From: Leucobacter musarum subsp. musarum
GTDB lineage: Bacteria > Actinomycetota > Actinomycetes > Actinomycetales > Microbacteriaceae
Assembly (NCBI RefSeq): GCF_001273845.1
Contig: NZ_JHBW01000068.1
Location: 99,739 to 163,738, forward strand
Length of the DNA: 64,000 nt
Direction: 5' to 3'
The translations under genes were made by a program, and so were the position numbers. This document shows positions 16,376 through 24,682 of this stretch, one piece after another. Below the pieces are notes generated by a model, which was not told the origin of the DNA, searched no databases, and saw nothing but the letters and a program-made list of their open reading frames with translations. Every line of letters starts with the position of its first letter. Position 1 is the first letter of the stretch.

Positions 16376-17443
16376 ATGCGCAACCACCCCACCCATCCAC
16401 GCCGCAATATGCGCCGGATCGCCACAGGTCTCATCGCCGCGGCGCTCGCCGCAGGGCTCGCGAGCTGCTCCACCGCAGCCGATGCGAACGACTCGGCGAA
16501 CTCTAGCTCCGACGAAGTGACCCCGGTCACCTTCGCGCTCGACTGGGCGCCGAACACCAACCACATCGGTGTCTACGTCGCCGACGAACTCGGCTACTTC
16601 GACGATGCCGGGCTCGACGTCGAGATTCTGCCCTACGGCACGACGTCGGCGACGCAGCTCGTTTCCGCGGGCGAGGCCGACTTCGGCATCGGCGGGCAGT
16701 CGGGCGTGCAGATGGCCCGCACCGCGGGCCTCGACCTCGTGTCGGTGTACCGCGTCACGCAGAGCGACTCCGGTCGCATCGTCGCGCTCGCCGACCGAGA
16801 CGATATCACCCGACCGAAAGACCTCGACGGCAAGACCTTCGGCGGCTTCGGGGCCCCCTTGTACTCGGCACTCGCATCGTCCACGATCGCGGGCGACGGC
16901 GGCACCGGCGACTTCACCGAGGTCACGCTCGACACCGGAGCCTACGAGGCGCTGTCGCAGGGCCGCATCGACTTCACGCTGTCAGTGGCGACCTGGGAAG
17001 ATCTGCAGGCGAAGATCGACGGGCACCCCTACCGCGAGTTCAGCTACCAAGATTTCGGGGTGCCCGAGCAGCAGTCGACGGGCATCGTCTCGAGCGAGGC
17101 CTACCTCGACGCGCACCCCGACGAAGCCCGCGCGTTCGTGCAGGCGGTCGCCCGCGGGTACGCCTACGCTGCCGAGCATCCGGAGGAAGCCGCCGATCTG
17201 CTTATCGAGGCGAACCCCGACACGCTCGGCACCGCGACCGAGCTCGTGCACCAGAGTGCGAAACTGCTCGCCGACGAGTACCTCACGTCGCCCGACCGCG
17301 AGATCGGTGCGGCGAACCCAGATGCATGGAACGCATTCGGCGCGTTTCTGGTCGATGGTGGCTTCCTCACCGACGCCGACGGCACGACGGTGACCGAGGC
17401 GCCCGACTGGAGCGACTACTACACCGACGAGTACCTCGAGTGA
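16376..17443 (+). CDS. thiY: Thiamine-precursor ABC transporter, binding lipoprotein (ThiY/NMT1-like)
   Basis: A 355-residue NMT1/THI5-like binding protein. The signal peptide ends in lipobox LASC (Cys 31). The mature protein opens with VTFALDWAPNTNHIGVYVAD and DAGLDVEILPYG, the classical ThiY/Thi5 motifs, and has FGIGGQSGVQMART. ThiY binds formylamino-hydroxymethyl-pyrimidine or related thiamine fragments. ATG 16376 is the first start after the riboswitch and has GAAGGG upstream inside a switchable hairpin. Its stop overlaps the permease start (GTGA). The combination of riboswitch and family makes the pathway assignment firm; the exact ligand is not. Confidence 0.9.
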   Translation: MRNHPTHPRRNMRRIATGLIAAALAAGLASCSTAADANDSANSSSDEVTPVTFALDWAPNTNHIGVYVADELGYFDDAGLDVEILPYGTTSATQLVSAGEADFGIGGQSGVQMARTAGLDLVSVYRVTQSDSGRIVALADRDDITRPKDLDGKTFGGFGAPLYSALASSTIAGDGGTGDFTEVTLDTGAYEALSQGRIDFTLSVATWEDLQAKIDGHPYREFSYQDFGVPEQQSTGIVSSEAYLDAHPDEARAFVQAVARGYAYAAEHPEEAADLLIEANPDTLGTATELVHQSAKLLADEYLTSPDREIGAANPDAWNAFGAFLVDGGFLTDADGTTVTEAPDWSDYYTDEYLE

Positions 17444-18240
17444 CCTTCGCCCGAGACGCGGTGAGCGTGACGGTGCGGCGGGTGCTCCCGCCCGCCGTCG
17501 CGCTCGTCGCATTGCTCGGTCTTTGGCAATGGGTCTCGGTCTCGGGCATCGTTCCCTCCGAACTGCTGCCGTCGCCGGCCCGTGTCGCGTCGTCTGGGGC
17601 CACCGAACGCGGCGCACTGCTGCACCATGCGTTGCCGACGCTGCTGGCGACGCTGACCGGGTTCAGCCTCTCGGTCGTCGTGGCGGCGCTCACCGCGACG
17701 GTGCTCGACTTCTCACGAGTGCTCCGATCAGCGTTGCTGCCGCTGCTGATCGTCAGCCAGACCCTTCCCCTCATCGCGATCGCGCCCTTGGTGGTGCTCT
17801 GGTTCGGGTTCGGGCTGGTGCCGAAGATTCTGCTCGTCGCATTCGTCACCTACTTTCCGATGGTGGTGGGGCTCTTGCGCGGTTTCGCGTCTGCCGACCC
17901 CGACGCTGAGCAGCTCCTGCGTTCGATGGGGGCGTCACGTGTTTCGGTCTTCCGTCTCGTGCGGCTGCCCTCGGCCATGCCGTCCTTCTTCTCGGCGCTG
18001 CGCATCTCGATCACGTATGCCGTGGTCGGTGCGATCTTTGCCGAGTACGCCGGGGCCGTCGCGGGGCTCGGCGTGTACATGCAATCGGCGAAGAATGTCT
18101 TCCGCACCGACCTCGTGCTCGCCGCCGTGGGCGTCAGCACCGCGCTGACGTTGGCGCTCTTCGGGCTCGTCGTGTTCGTCGAGCGCGTCGCGCTGCCGTG
18201 GATGCGCATCGAACGCGGCGAGCCGGCGGGTGCGCGATGA
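17440..18240 (+). CDS. thiX: Thiamine-precursor ABC transporter permease (ThiX-like)
   Basis: A 266-residue permease of the SsuC/TauC/ThiX group with about six membrane spans. Characteristic stretches are SQTLPLIAIAPLVVLWFGFG and the EAA-loop EQLLRSMGASRVSVFRLVRL. GTG 17440 overlaps the TGA of the binding-protein gene; the open frame upstream is only a shadow of that gene. Its TGA overlaps the ATG of the ATPase, so the three genes are a tightly coupled unit under the TPP riboswitch. Confidence 0.9.
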   Translation: MTFARDAVSVTVRRVLPPAVALVALLGLWQWVSVSGIVPSELLPSPARVASSGATERGALLHHALPTLLATLTGFSLSVVVAALTATVLDFSRVLRSALLPLLIVSQTLPLIAIAPLVVLWFGFGLVPKILLVAFVTYFPMVVGLLRGFASADPDAEQLLRSMGASRVSVFRLVRLPSAMPSFFSALRISITYAVVGAIFAEYAGAVAGLGVYMQSAKNVFRTDLVLAAVGVSTALTLALFGLVVFVERVALPWMRIERGEPAGAR

Positions 18241-19019
18241 CGGCGGGTGCCGGCAAGGCGACGCTCGAGCTCGCTTCCGTCGAGAAGCGCTTCGGCGAGC
18301 GCCGTGTGCTGGCCGACGTCTCGTTCACTCTCGACCCGGGTGAGATCGTCGCACTGGTCGGCGCCAGCGGCAGCGGGAAGTCGACACTGCTCTCGCTGCT
18401 CACGGGCGCGCTCCCGCTCGACGGCGGCGAGATCAGGTACGACGGATCACCACTACCGTCACCGCGCCCGTTCGCGTTCATGCCGCAGCGCGACGCCCTG
18501 CTGCCGTGGCGGCGCGTGGTCGCGAATGCGGCGATCGGACTCGAAGTGCAGGGGGTATCTCGCGCCGAGGCCCGACAGCGGGTGACGGCGCTCCTGGAAC
18601 CCTTCGGGCTGGCCGACGCGGCCGATCGGTATCCGCGGCAGCTCTCGGGTGGCATGCGGCAGCGGGTGTCGTTTCTGCGTGCGGTCGTGCAGGATCGCCC
18701 CATCCTGCTATTCGACGAACCCTTCGGGGCGCTCGACGCCATCACGCGCGATGAGCTGCAGCGCTGGTTGCTCGACATGTGGGGCGTGCACCGCTGGAGC
18801 ATCCTGTTCGTGACGCACGACATTCGGGAGGCGGTGCGATTGGCTGATCGGGTGCTCGTACTTGCCAACCGGCCCGCGCCCATCGCAGGGGCGGTCGAGG
18901 TCAGCCGAGACATTCCGCGCGACGAACGGTTTCTCGTCGACCCTCGGGTGCCCGCGCTCGAAGCGGAGCTCCATGCGCTCTTGCGGGCTCAGGCGTCGCG
19001 ATCGAACCCCATGGCATAG
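18237..19019 (+). CDS. thiZ: Thiamine-precursor ABC transporter ATPase (ThiZ-like)
   Basis: A 260-residue ATPase of the SsuB/TauB/ThiZ group. Walker A is GASGSGKST (42-50), the Q-loop region is AFMPQRDALLPWRRV, the signature LSGGMRQRVSFLRA and Walker B ILLFDEPFGALD. The phrase LLPWRRV is typical of nitrate/sulfonate/thiamine-precursor importers. ATG 18237 overlaps the permease stop. Its last 31 bases overlap the end of the convergent FAD-monooxygenase gene. Confidence 0.9.
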   Translation: MTAGAGKATLELASVEKRFGERRVLADVSFTLDPGEIVALVGASGSGKSTLLSLLTGALPLDGGEIRYDGSPLPSPRPFAFMPQRDALLPWRRVVANAAIGLEVQGVSRAEARQRVTALLEPFGLADAADRYPRQLSGGMRQRVSFLRAVVQDRPILLFDEPFGALDAITRDELQRWLLDMWGVHRWSILFVTHDIREAVRLADRVLVLANRPAPIAGAVEVSRDIPRDERFLVDPRVPALEAELHALLRAQASRSNPMA

Positions 19020-20266
19020 GCCCGCTCGGGCAGTCGCACGAGCGGAGTGCGCATCGCCGTGCGCATGGCGGCGGCGATCGTGCCCGTGACCGACCGTGGC
19101 CACGGGCGCCCGAGCGCGGTGTTGAGCCCGGCGAGTCGCCCGGCCGTGCGTGCCGACGCGAGTCGGTTGCGCTCCCAGTGCGCAAGCGCGTGCGGTTCGT
19201 CGACCAGAGCGTGCGCGTGGAGGCGCGCGAGCACCGGGGCGAGGGTCACCGCATCGAGCAGACCGAGGTTCATGCCCTGGCCCCCGATCGGGCTGACTTC
19301 GTGGGCCGCGTCCCCGATGGCGATGACGTAGCCGGATCCGGCGCCGTGCTGCGCCCACGGCCCCGAAACCATGCGCGAGAGCAGCACCCGACGGATGCCG
19401 AACCCGGTCGCCGCCGTGACGCGCGATGCCAGCTCGGCGCGCCCGATCCGCTCGAGTACCGCAGCCGACAGCCGATCGACATCGGCCGCCTGCGCGGCGC
19501 GCGCCAGCGGCCCGGCGAGATCGGAGCAATGTTCGGTTCCGCGATTCGCACGCTCGCGCGCCTCGTGCGGGCCGGCGGCGGTGACGCGCGCGACCAGTCG
19601 CCGACCGCCGTTCGGAAGCGGGAACGATTCGGCGACACCGCTCGCCCCCAGCGTGATGACCGCCGTGTGCTCGGGTTCCCCCGGAGCATCGGCGAGGTCG
19701 GTCATGAGATACCGGTCGGCGTAGGCGTGCGAGCGCACCGGGAGAAACCCGCTCAGCAGTTGCCGTCCGCGGGCGCCCGCTGCGACCACGACCGTGCGCG
19801 CAGCCCACACGGTCGTGTCACCGGCGGCGTCTTCGGCGCGCACCCGCATCAGGTCGCCCGCGGCGTGCACCCCGATGACCCGCATTCCCCGGACAGGCTC
19901 AGGGGCGATCGCCGCGAGCGCCGCCTCCGTGACCTGCTGCGGAGCCGCGGCGATGAACGGGAAGCGCGGGTGCCGACGATCGAATCGCACCGTCGCGATC
20001 GTGCGCCCGGCTGCGCGGGCCATGCCCCGAGGAATGCGGGCGGCACCCTCGAGAATGCGTGCGGTCGCCCCGCTCGGCTCGAGCGCTGCGAGCACGGGCG
20101 GATGCACCCCGATCGCCCGGCTGCCCGGCGCTGAGTCAGTGCGACGCTCGATGAGCAGCGCTTCCACGCCGAGCCGCCGCAGTTCGGCGGCCAGGAGCGT
20201 GCCGCTCGGCCCCGCACCGATGATCAGCACCTCGTGCACCCCGGGGGCCTCGCGTTCCGCGCTCAT
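18989..20266 (-). CDS. FAD-dependent aromatic hydroxylase (SrsC-like) of type III PKS operon
   Basis: A 425-residue group-A flavoprotein monooxygenase. The N-terminal dinucleotide motif is GAGPSG (17-22) and the second FAD motif is IGDAAHEVSPIGGQGMNLGL, where the ribityl chain binds. Such NAD(P)H-dependent enzymes hydroxylate phenolic rings. It is third in an operon after a type III polyketide synthase and a methyltransferase, the same order as srsABC in Streptomyces griseus, where SrsC hydroxylates methylated alkylresorcinols toward quinones. ATG 20266 lies 4 bases after the methyltransferase stop. The 3' end overlaps the convergent thiZ by 31 bp. Confidence 0.82.
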   Translation of the reverse strand: MSAEREAPGVHEVLIIGAGPSGTLLAAELRRLGVEALLIERRTDSAPGSRAIGVHPPVLAALEPSGATARILEGAARIPRGMARAAGRTIATVRFDRRHPRFPFIAAAPQQVTEAALAAIAPEPVRGMRVIGVHAAGDLMRVRAEDAAGDTTVWAARTVVVAAGARGRQLLSGFLPVRSHAYADRYLMTDLADAPGEPEHTAVITLGASGVAESFPLPNGGRRLVARVTAAGPHEARERANRGTEHCSDLAGPLARAAQAADVDRLSAAVLERIGRAELASRVTAATGFGIRRVLLSRMVSGPWAQHGAGSGYVIAIGDAAHEVSPIGGQGMNLGLLDAVTLAPVLARLHAHALVDEPHALAHWERNRLASARTAGRLAGLNTALGRPWPRSVTGTIAAAMRTAMRTPLVRLPERAYAMGFDRDA

Positions 20267-20270
20267 GGGT

Positions 20271-21017
20271 TCACACCCGCGCCGTCTCGCGCCGCGCCAT
20301 CGCCCGCTTCGGCCGATGCACGGCGAGCAGTCGGAACGGCCCAACGCGCTCCATGAGCCAATCCGCCGGTAATGCTTCCGAGAGCTCAGCGGGCCGGTAG
20401 CTCCGCCGAATGCTACGCAGGCCGTCGACGCGCAACAAAGTGCCGGGTGACACCGGTGCCACGCCGATGGAGAATGCGGCATAGGCGAACCGCCCGCGTG
20501 CGATGTCGGAGTGCACGGCGAGGCGATCCGCCAGCCGCTCGGAGTCGGCGAGCAGCGCCTCGAGTGCCGGCGACTCGAGGTGGTGCAGCAGATGATTCGA
20601 GAGCACCACGTCGAAGCGCGCCCCCGATGCCGCGAGTTCGTCGCTGAAGCACTCCCGGTAGCGCACGCCGTCGAGCGGCGCTGCGGCGCGGGCGACGGCG
20701 ATGGCACGCGGGTCAGGATCGATGCCCAGGCCGGAGACGCGGTAGCCGTCGCGTCGCGCCCGGCGCACCAGGCGGCGCAGCACATCACCGCCTCCGCAAC
20801 CGATATCGAGCAGACGCTGCTCCGCCCCGCCCGTGGCGCGCGCAGCCGAGAGCGCGGGGCGGATGTGCGTGCGGTACACCCGACCCCAGCGCGCGACGGC
20901 GGAGTTCACGATGCCGAAACGCTCGAGCGTCCGCCGCAATTGCGCCGGCTCGCACTCGGGGTCATCCATGATCTCGCGCAGCTGCGTGTTCCGCCGGTCG
21001 AGCTCGGAGAGCTTCAT
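20271..21017 (-). CDS. SAM-dependent methyltransferase (SrsB-like) of type III PKS operon
   Basis: A 248-residue class I methyltransferase. SAM motif I is LLDIGCGGGDVL (69-80), followed by GLGIDPDPRAIAVARA and FDVVLSNHLLHHLE as motifs II-IV. ATG 21017 overlaps the stop of the polyketide synthase (ATGA); the longer open frame upstream is a shadow of that gene. By analogy to srsB it could O-methylate the resorcinol product. Methylation position and substrate are inferred from operon context, since the family is generic. Confidence 0.82.
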   Translation of the reverse strand: MKLSELDRRNTQLREIMDDPECEPAQLRRTLERFGIVNSAVARWGRVYRTHIRPALSAARATGGAEQRLLDIGCGGGDVLRRLVRRARRDGYRVSGLGIDPDPRAIAVARAAAPLDGVRYRECFSDELAASGARFDVVLSNHLLHHLESPALEALLADSERLADRLAVHSDIARGRFAYAAFSIGVAPVSPGTLLRVDGLRSIRRSYRPAELSEALPADWLMERVGPFRLLAVHRPKRAMARRETARV

Positions 21018-22162
21018 GTCGAGCGCGCCGCCCGCCGGGTGAATCGCGCGGTTTCGACGGTCAGCCCTGGGCCGAAACACAGCCCAGCGATGCTCGCGCC
21101 GTCGTGCAGCGCGTCGTCGGCGAGGATGCGCTGCAGAATGAACAGGATCGTTGCGCTCGACATATTGCCGTAGTCGCGCAGCACGCCGCGTGAGATCTGC
21201 ATCGCCGATTCCGGGAGCTCCAGCCCGCTCTCGACGCGATCGAGCACGCTGCGCCCGCCGGGGTGCACGGCCCACGCGTCGACGCCGTGCGGCTCGGCGC
21301 TCTCCACGCCCGCAGCGTCATCGGCGAGCATCGGCCCGACGACGCCGGCGATCTCGCGCCCGATGATGCGCGGCACGTTTGCCGTGAGTCGCATCTCGAA
21401 CCCGTGGTCGCCGATGGTCCAGTCCATGTCGGCCTCGCCCTCCGACGTGATCGCCGTAGAAAATGCGCCGACCTCGAGCGTGGGCGTCGCTCGGTGGTGC
21501 GGGAATGGGTCTGACGCGACCACCGCAGCGCCCGATCCATCGCCGAACACGGCCGAGGCGACGATCTGCTCGGGATCGCGTGACGAGCGGATGTGGAGCG
21601 AGCAGAGCTCAGTGCAGACGACGAGGATCACCGAACCTGGCTGGGCGTCGGCAATGCGGGTTGCGGCGCGCAATGCCGGGAACGCCGCAGCGCAGCCCAT
21701 GAAACCGATGTGGGTACGTTCGGCGCTCGTCGGAATGCCGAGGTCGCGCACGAGCAGGTAGTCGGGGCCCGGTGCGAAGAATCCGGTGCACGACGCCGTG
21801 ACCACGTGCGTCACGTCGGCTGCGGCAACACCGGCCCGGCCAAGCGCGTCGCGGGCGGCGCGCTCCGAGAGCGGGGGCGCCTCCCGGCGATACACGAGAT
21901 TCCGCTCGCCGGTCGACGGGGCCCGCAGCACCTCGCGATCCTCCGTGAACAATTCGGCGTGCGAAAACGAGCCGTCATCGTCATCGAGCCCGCCGATGAC
22001 CGAGTAGCGCGACTCGATCGCCGATTGATCGAAGGCGGCCGCGATGAGTCTGGCGGCGAGCCGATCAACCCCCGGCTGGGCGGCGAAGAAGTCCCGGGCA
22101 CGGGACTGGGCCAGACGAGCGCGCGGCACTGCGGTGCCGATTCCAAGAATCTGCGTGACCAT
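21014..22162 (-). CDS. Type III polyketide synthase (alkylresorcinol/pyrone synthase-like)
   Basis: A 382-residue chalcone-synthase-fold enzyme. The catalytic triad is intact: Cys125 in TASCTGFFAPG, His300 in WAVHPGGRSVLD, Asn333 in YGNMSSAT. The length is normal for a homodimeric type III PKS. These enzymes extend an acyl-CoA or ACP-bound fatty acid starter with malonyl-CoA to alkylresorcinols or pyrones. With the two following genes it forms an srsABC-like operon, so membrane-associated phenolic lipids are the likely product. A TAGGTT element (minus strand, 22169-22174) sits 6 bases before ATG 22162 with no Shine-Dalgarno, suggesting a leaderless transcript. Confidence 0.9.
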   Translation of the reverse strand: MVTQILGIGTAVPRARLAQSRARDFFAAQPGVDRLAARLIAAAFDQSAIESRYSVIGGLDDDDGSFSHAELFTEDREVLRAPSTGERNLVYRREAPPLSERAARDALGRAGVAAADVTHVVTASCTGFFAPGPDYLLVRDLGIPTSAERTHIGFMGCAAAFPALRAATRIADAQPGSVILVVCTELCSLHIRSSRDPEQIVASAVFGDGSGAAVVASDPFPHHRATPTLEVGAFSTAITSEGEADMDWTIGDHGFEMRLTANVPRIIGREIAGVVGPMLADDAAGVESAEPHGVDAWAVHPGGRSVLDRVESGLELPESAMQISRGVLRDYGNMSSATILFILQRILADDALHDGASIAGLCFGPGLTVETARFTRRAARST

Positions 22163-22404
22163 GGGGCCAACCTAGCCCCGAGCACTGACTTTGCCCAGGC
22201 CTTGACGTGGGGTGCACGGGCCGACGAACACTGGCTGGGGGCGGATTGCGGAGAAAGCTGGGAACTTACTGCACGTTCGCGGTGTCCCGCAACCCGCTAT
22301 CGCTTTGGCTCCGAACGATCAACACTGGGGAAACCAGGTGATGCGCGCGGCGTCGACACGTCAGTCCCACGGCGAACATCACCGCAACAATGAAGGAGAA
22401 CGTC

Positions 22405-22824
22405 GTGAAGAACTCACCCAACCGCATTCTCGGAGTGATCTTCGGTGCGGTCTATGTATTGGTCGGTCTGCTGGGCTTTGCCGTGACCGGGGGCGTTGGA
22501 TTCATCGCTACCGAGGGCGGACTGCTGCTCGGCATCTTCGAGGTCAATCCGCTGCACAACATCGCCCACCTGTTGATCGGTGCCGTGCTGCTGCTCGCCG
22601 GTCTCGCGAACGTGCGCGCGGCGAAGGGTGTCAATGGCACCGTCGGTGCGGTCTACCTGCTGCTCGGTATCGTCGGCTTCTTCATCGCGAACACCGCGGC
22701 GAATATTCTGGCGCTGAACACGGCTGACCACATTCTCCACCTCGGCAGCGCGTTGGTGCTGCTCGCCGTCGCCTTCGGCGCCGACAAGCAGGTGGCTCCC
22801 GCTGCGCCTCGCGCGGCAATCTGA
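22405..22824 (+). CDS. DUF4383 family membrane protein
   Basis: A 139-residue protein with four hydrophobic segments and the DUF4383 pattern (NPLHNIAHLLIGAVLLLAGL and TADHILHLGSALVLL: two amphipathic His-containing helices). The family is widespread in actinobacteria and cyanobacteria with no settled function. GTG 22405 is preferred to ATG 22390 because AAGGAG (22393-22398) lies six bases before the GTG and would otherwise be inside the gene. A 13-bp hairpin follows the stop. Confidence 0.82.
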   Translation: MKNSPNRILGVIFGAVYVLVGLLGFAVTGGVGFIATEGGLLLGIFEVNPLHNIAHLLIGAVLLLAGLANVRAAKGVNGTVGAVYLLLGIVGFFIANTAANILALNTADHILHLGSALVLLAVAFGADKQVAPAAPRAAI

Positions 22825-22839
22825 TCGTCGCTCCGCTCT

Positions 22840-22868
22840 GAACGGTGCGGTGCACCACCGCACCGTTC
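22840..22868 (+). terminator. Strong hairpin after the DUF4383 gene
   Basis: A perfect 13-bp stem (GAACGGTGCGGTG / CACCGCACCGTTC) with a 3-nt loop lies 16 bases after the DUF4383 stop and 29 before the next start. There is no T-run, so it may be an intrinsic terminator of the GC-rich type or an mRNA-end stabiliser. Confidence 0.55.
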
Positions 22869-22896
22869 ATCACCGTCGAATGATTCGAGGTTTCTG

Positions 22897-23379
22897 ATGA
22901 TTCGCGCACTGTGGCCGGCTCTGGCATCGTTCGGAGCCGGCCTCGTGTGGTTCGCGACCGCGGCCGGGTCACCCCTCGCCGTCGCGATCCCCGTCGGTGC
23001 CCTGGGGGCACTGCATCTCGTATGGGCCTTCGCGGTGCTGCGCGCCGAACGTGTGGTGATGCCTCGCGCTTCAATTGCCGGAGGGCTCATCGGCCTGGTC
23101 GCCGCTGCGTTCCTCCTGCTCACCGGGCCTCTGGCGCTCGTGCCGTTTCTCGCGCTCTTCATCTTCCAGTGGTCGATCGCGATCGCCGCGGTGATCGAGG
23201 TGCGGCGGGGGAGTGCGGCACGCGATGGGAGTCGCGGAACGCGCCGCGCCGGCGTGTTCGCCCTCGCGCTCGTCGTTCAGGCCATGCTGGTCGCGGCCAT
23301 TGCGACGCCGGCCCTCGCCGCGAGCGAAGCCGGCGAGTTCGCGGTGCCGCACGGCACGTTCCACCACGGCGGGCACTGA
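22897..23379 (+). CDS. Hypothetical four-span membrane protein
   Basis: A 160-residue protein with four to five hydrophobic segments. Two short connecting loops carry basic residues (LRAERVVMPR; EVRRGSAARDGSRGTRR) and should face the cytoplasm. The C-terminus is His-rich (HGTFHHGGH). I do not recognise a family. It starts at ATG 22897, directly after the DUF4383 gene on the same strand but beyond a strong hairpin, so co-transcription is uncertain. Both are small membrane proteins and could act together; that is speculation. Confidence 0.65.
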   Translation: MIRALWPALASFGAGLVWFATAAGSPLAVAIPVGALGALHLVWAFAVLRAERVVMPRASIAGGLIGLVAAAFLLLTGPLALVPFLALFIFQWSIAIAAVIEVRRGSAARDGSRGTRRAGVFALALVVQAMLVAAIATPALAASEAGEFAVPHGTFHHGGH

Positions 23380-23445
23380 CGGGCCGGTGAGGCTCGCGTG
23401 CGCCCGGCTCGCTCCGGTGTGCGCCCTCGGTGTGCGTCCTCGGTC

Positions 23446-24531
23446 TCAGCCGACGGTGACGCCGGGCAGCTGGGCCAGCTGTTCCGTGCGCAGCACTGCG
23501 CTCATCGGCACGGCCCCGAGCCGGGGCTGATCAGCCGCCGCGATCGCGGCGTGCGCGGCGATAATGCCCGTCGCCCGGGATTGCCCCGATCCGGTGGCGA
23601 TGCGGTGCGCTCCAGTCGCGCGGTCGATCGCACGAATCTCCCAGCGCTCATCACCGATATGGGGAGCGCGGGCCGCGAGCGATCGCAGCGCGGGCACCCG
23701 CCCGACCAACCCGAGGGCCGCCGTTGCGAGACGGCTGCCCGTCGAGAGGTAGCTGCGAATCGCGGGGGTCGCACCGGGGCGGGGCGGGGTCGCCAGCAGC
23801 ACATGATCCGGGAAATCGGCCCGCAGGAAGCGGCGCGGCCCGATCGCTGTGGGCAACGTGCGCCTCTCGATGAAGTTCTGCACGGCGTGCGGTTCCGGCG
23901 CACCGTAGACCGCGCGACCGGCCAAGCCCGCGGTCCATGCCAGTGCCGCGGGCCCGTGCACCTCGCCGGCACCGAGGGTCACGGCGACGTCGATCTCGGG
24001 TGCGCCCGTCGTCGGCGCGGTCGCCCGTGAAACGTCGTGCTTCTCGAGCAGATCGGCGACGAGCGCGGTGCTGAGCCCGGGTGCGATGCCTGCCCCGAGC
24101 ACCACGGTGGGCCCGGGCTCGGGCTCGGGTGCTGCGGTACTGGGTGCTGCGGTGCGGGCCCCTGCTCTGCTCGCCGTGGCAAGCTCGTGCAGGTATGCGC
24201 CCGTCGCCGAGATGTCGACCAGGGGCGTGCCTGCCGTGGCGAGCACGCCGGCGATCTCGGCGCGCTCGATGCCCGAGGCATTGATGACGACGTCGTGCTG
24301 CCTCGCTGCCGTACTGAGCGCAGTGAGCCCGTGCGTCGCTCCGAGGTCGATGCGTGCCGCCGGGTCGTCTGCGCGTCGGCTCGCTGCGGTGAAGCGGTGA
24401 CCGGTGCGGGTGAGTTCCTCAGTGATGGCTCGGCCGACGGCTCCGCTCGCGCCGATGACGAGCGCGGAGACGGTGCGCCGATGGGTGTCGAGGCGTGCGT
24501 GATCGACGGATGGGGTGGGGTGCTGAGACAC
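23446..24531 (-). CDS. Saccharopine-dehydrogenase-like NAD(P)-binding oxidoreductase
   Basis: A 361-residue protein with an N-terminal Rossmann motif GASGAVG (27-33) followed by AITEELTRTGHRFTAASRRA, as in the saccharopine dehydrogenase/trans-acting enoyl reductase-like group (COG3268-type). The central part has a Gly/Ala/Pro-rich stretch and GLSTALVADLL. Substrate is unknown. GTG 24531 is chosen because AGGAAAGG lies about 10 bases upstream; the open frame beyond it runs through the operator region. It is divergent from a TetR gene with shared TTTGCAAA operators and so is very likely repressed by it. Confidence 0.72.
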   Translation of the reverse strand: MSQHPTPSVDHARLDTHRRTVSALVIGASGAVGRAITEELTRTGHRFTAASRRADDPAARIDLGATHGLTALSTAARQHDVVINASGIERAEIAGVLATAGTPLVDISATGAYLHELATASRAGARTAAPSTAAPEPEPGPTVVLGAGIAPGLSTALVADLLEKHDVSRATAPTTGAPEIDVAVTLGAGEVHGPAALAWTAGLAGRAVYGAPEPHAVQNFIERRTLPTAIGPRRFLRADFPDHVLLATPPRPGATPAIRSYLSTGSRLATAALGLVGRVPALRSLAARAPHIGDERWEIRAIDRATGAHRIATGSGQSRATGIIAAHAAIAAADQPRLGAVPMSAVLRTEQLAQLPGVTVG

Positions 24532-24586
24532 GTGACTGCTGCCTTTCCTGCGCCGCGATCGGGCGCTTCGCTGATCCAAATGATTG

Positions 24587-24653
24587 TTTGCAAACGGATC
24601 GTTGGGAAAACGGTACCTCCCCAACGGTCCGTTTGCAAATGCTCGTTTGCAAA
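24587..24653. promoter_or_regulatory. TetR operator region: 20-bp inverted repeat plus third TTTGCAAA site
   Basis: Between the divergent oxidoreductase and TetR genes, arms at 24587-24606 and 24620-24639 are inverted repeats matching at 19 of 20 bases. Each contains the palindrome TTTGCAAA at its outer end, and a third TTTGCAAA lies at 24646-24653. The core half-site looks like TTTGCAAACGG. This is the expected architecture for an autoregulating TetR repressor acting on both genes. The stretch is clearly AT-richer than its surroundings. Confidence 0.75.
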
Positions 24654-24682
24654 TTCAGACGCTCGCTCGGTAGGGTGGGCGC

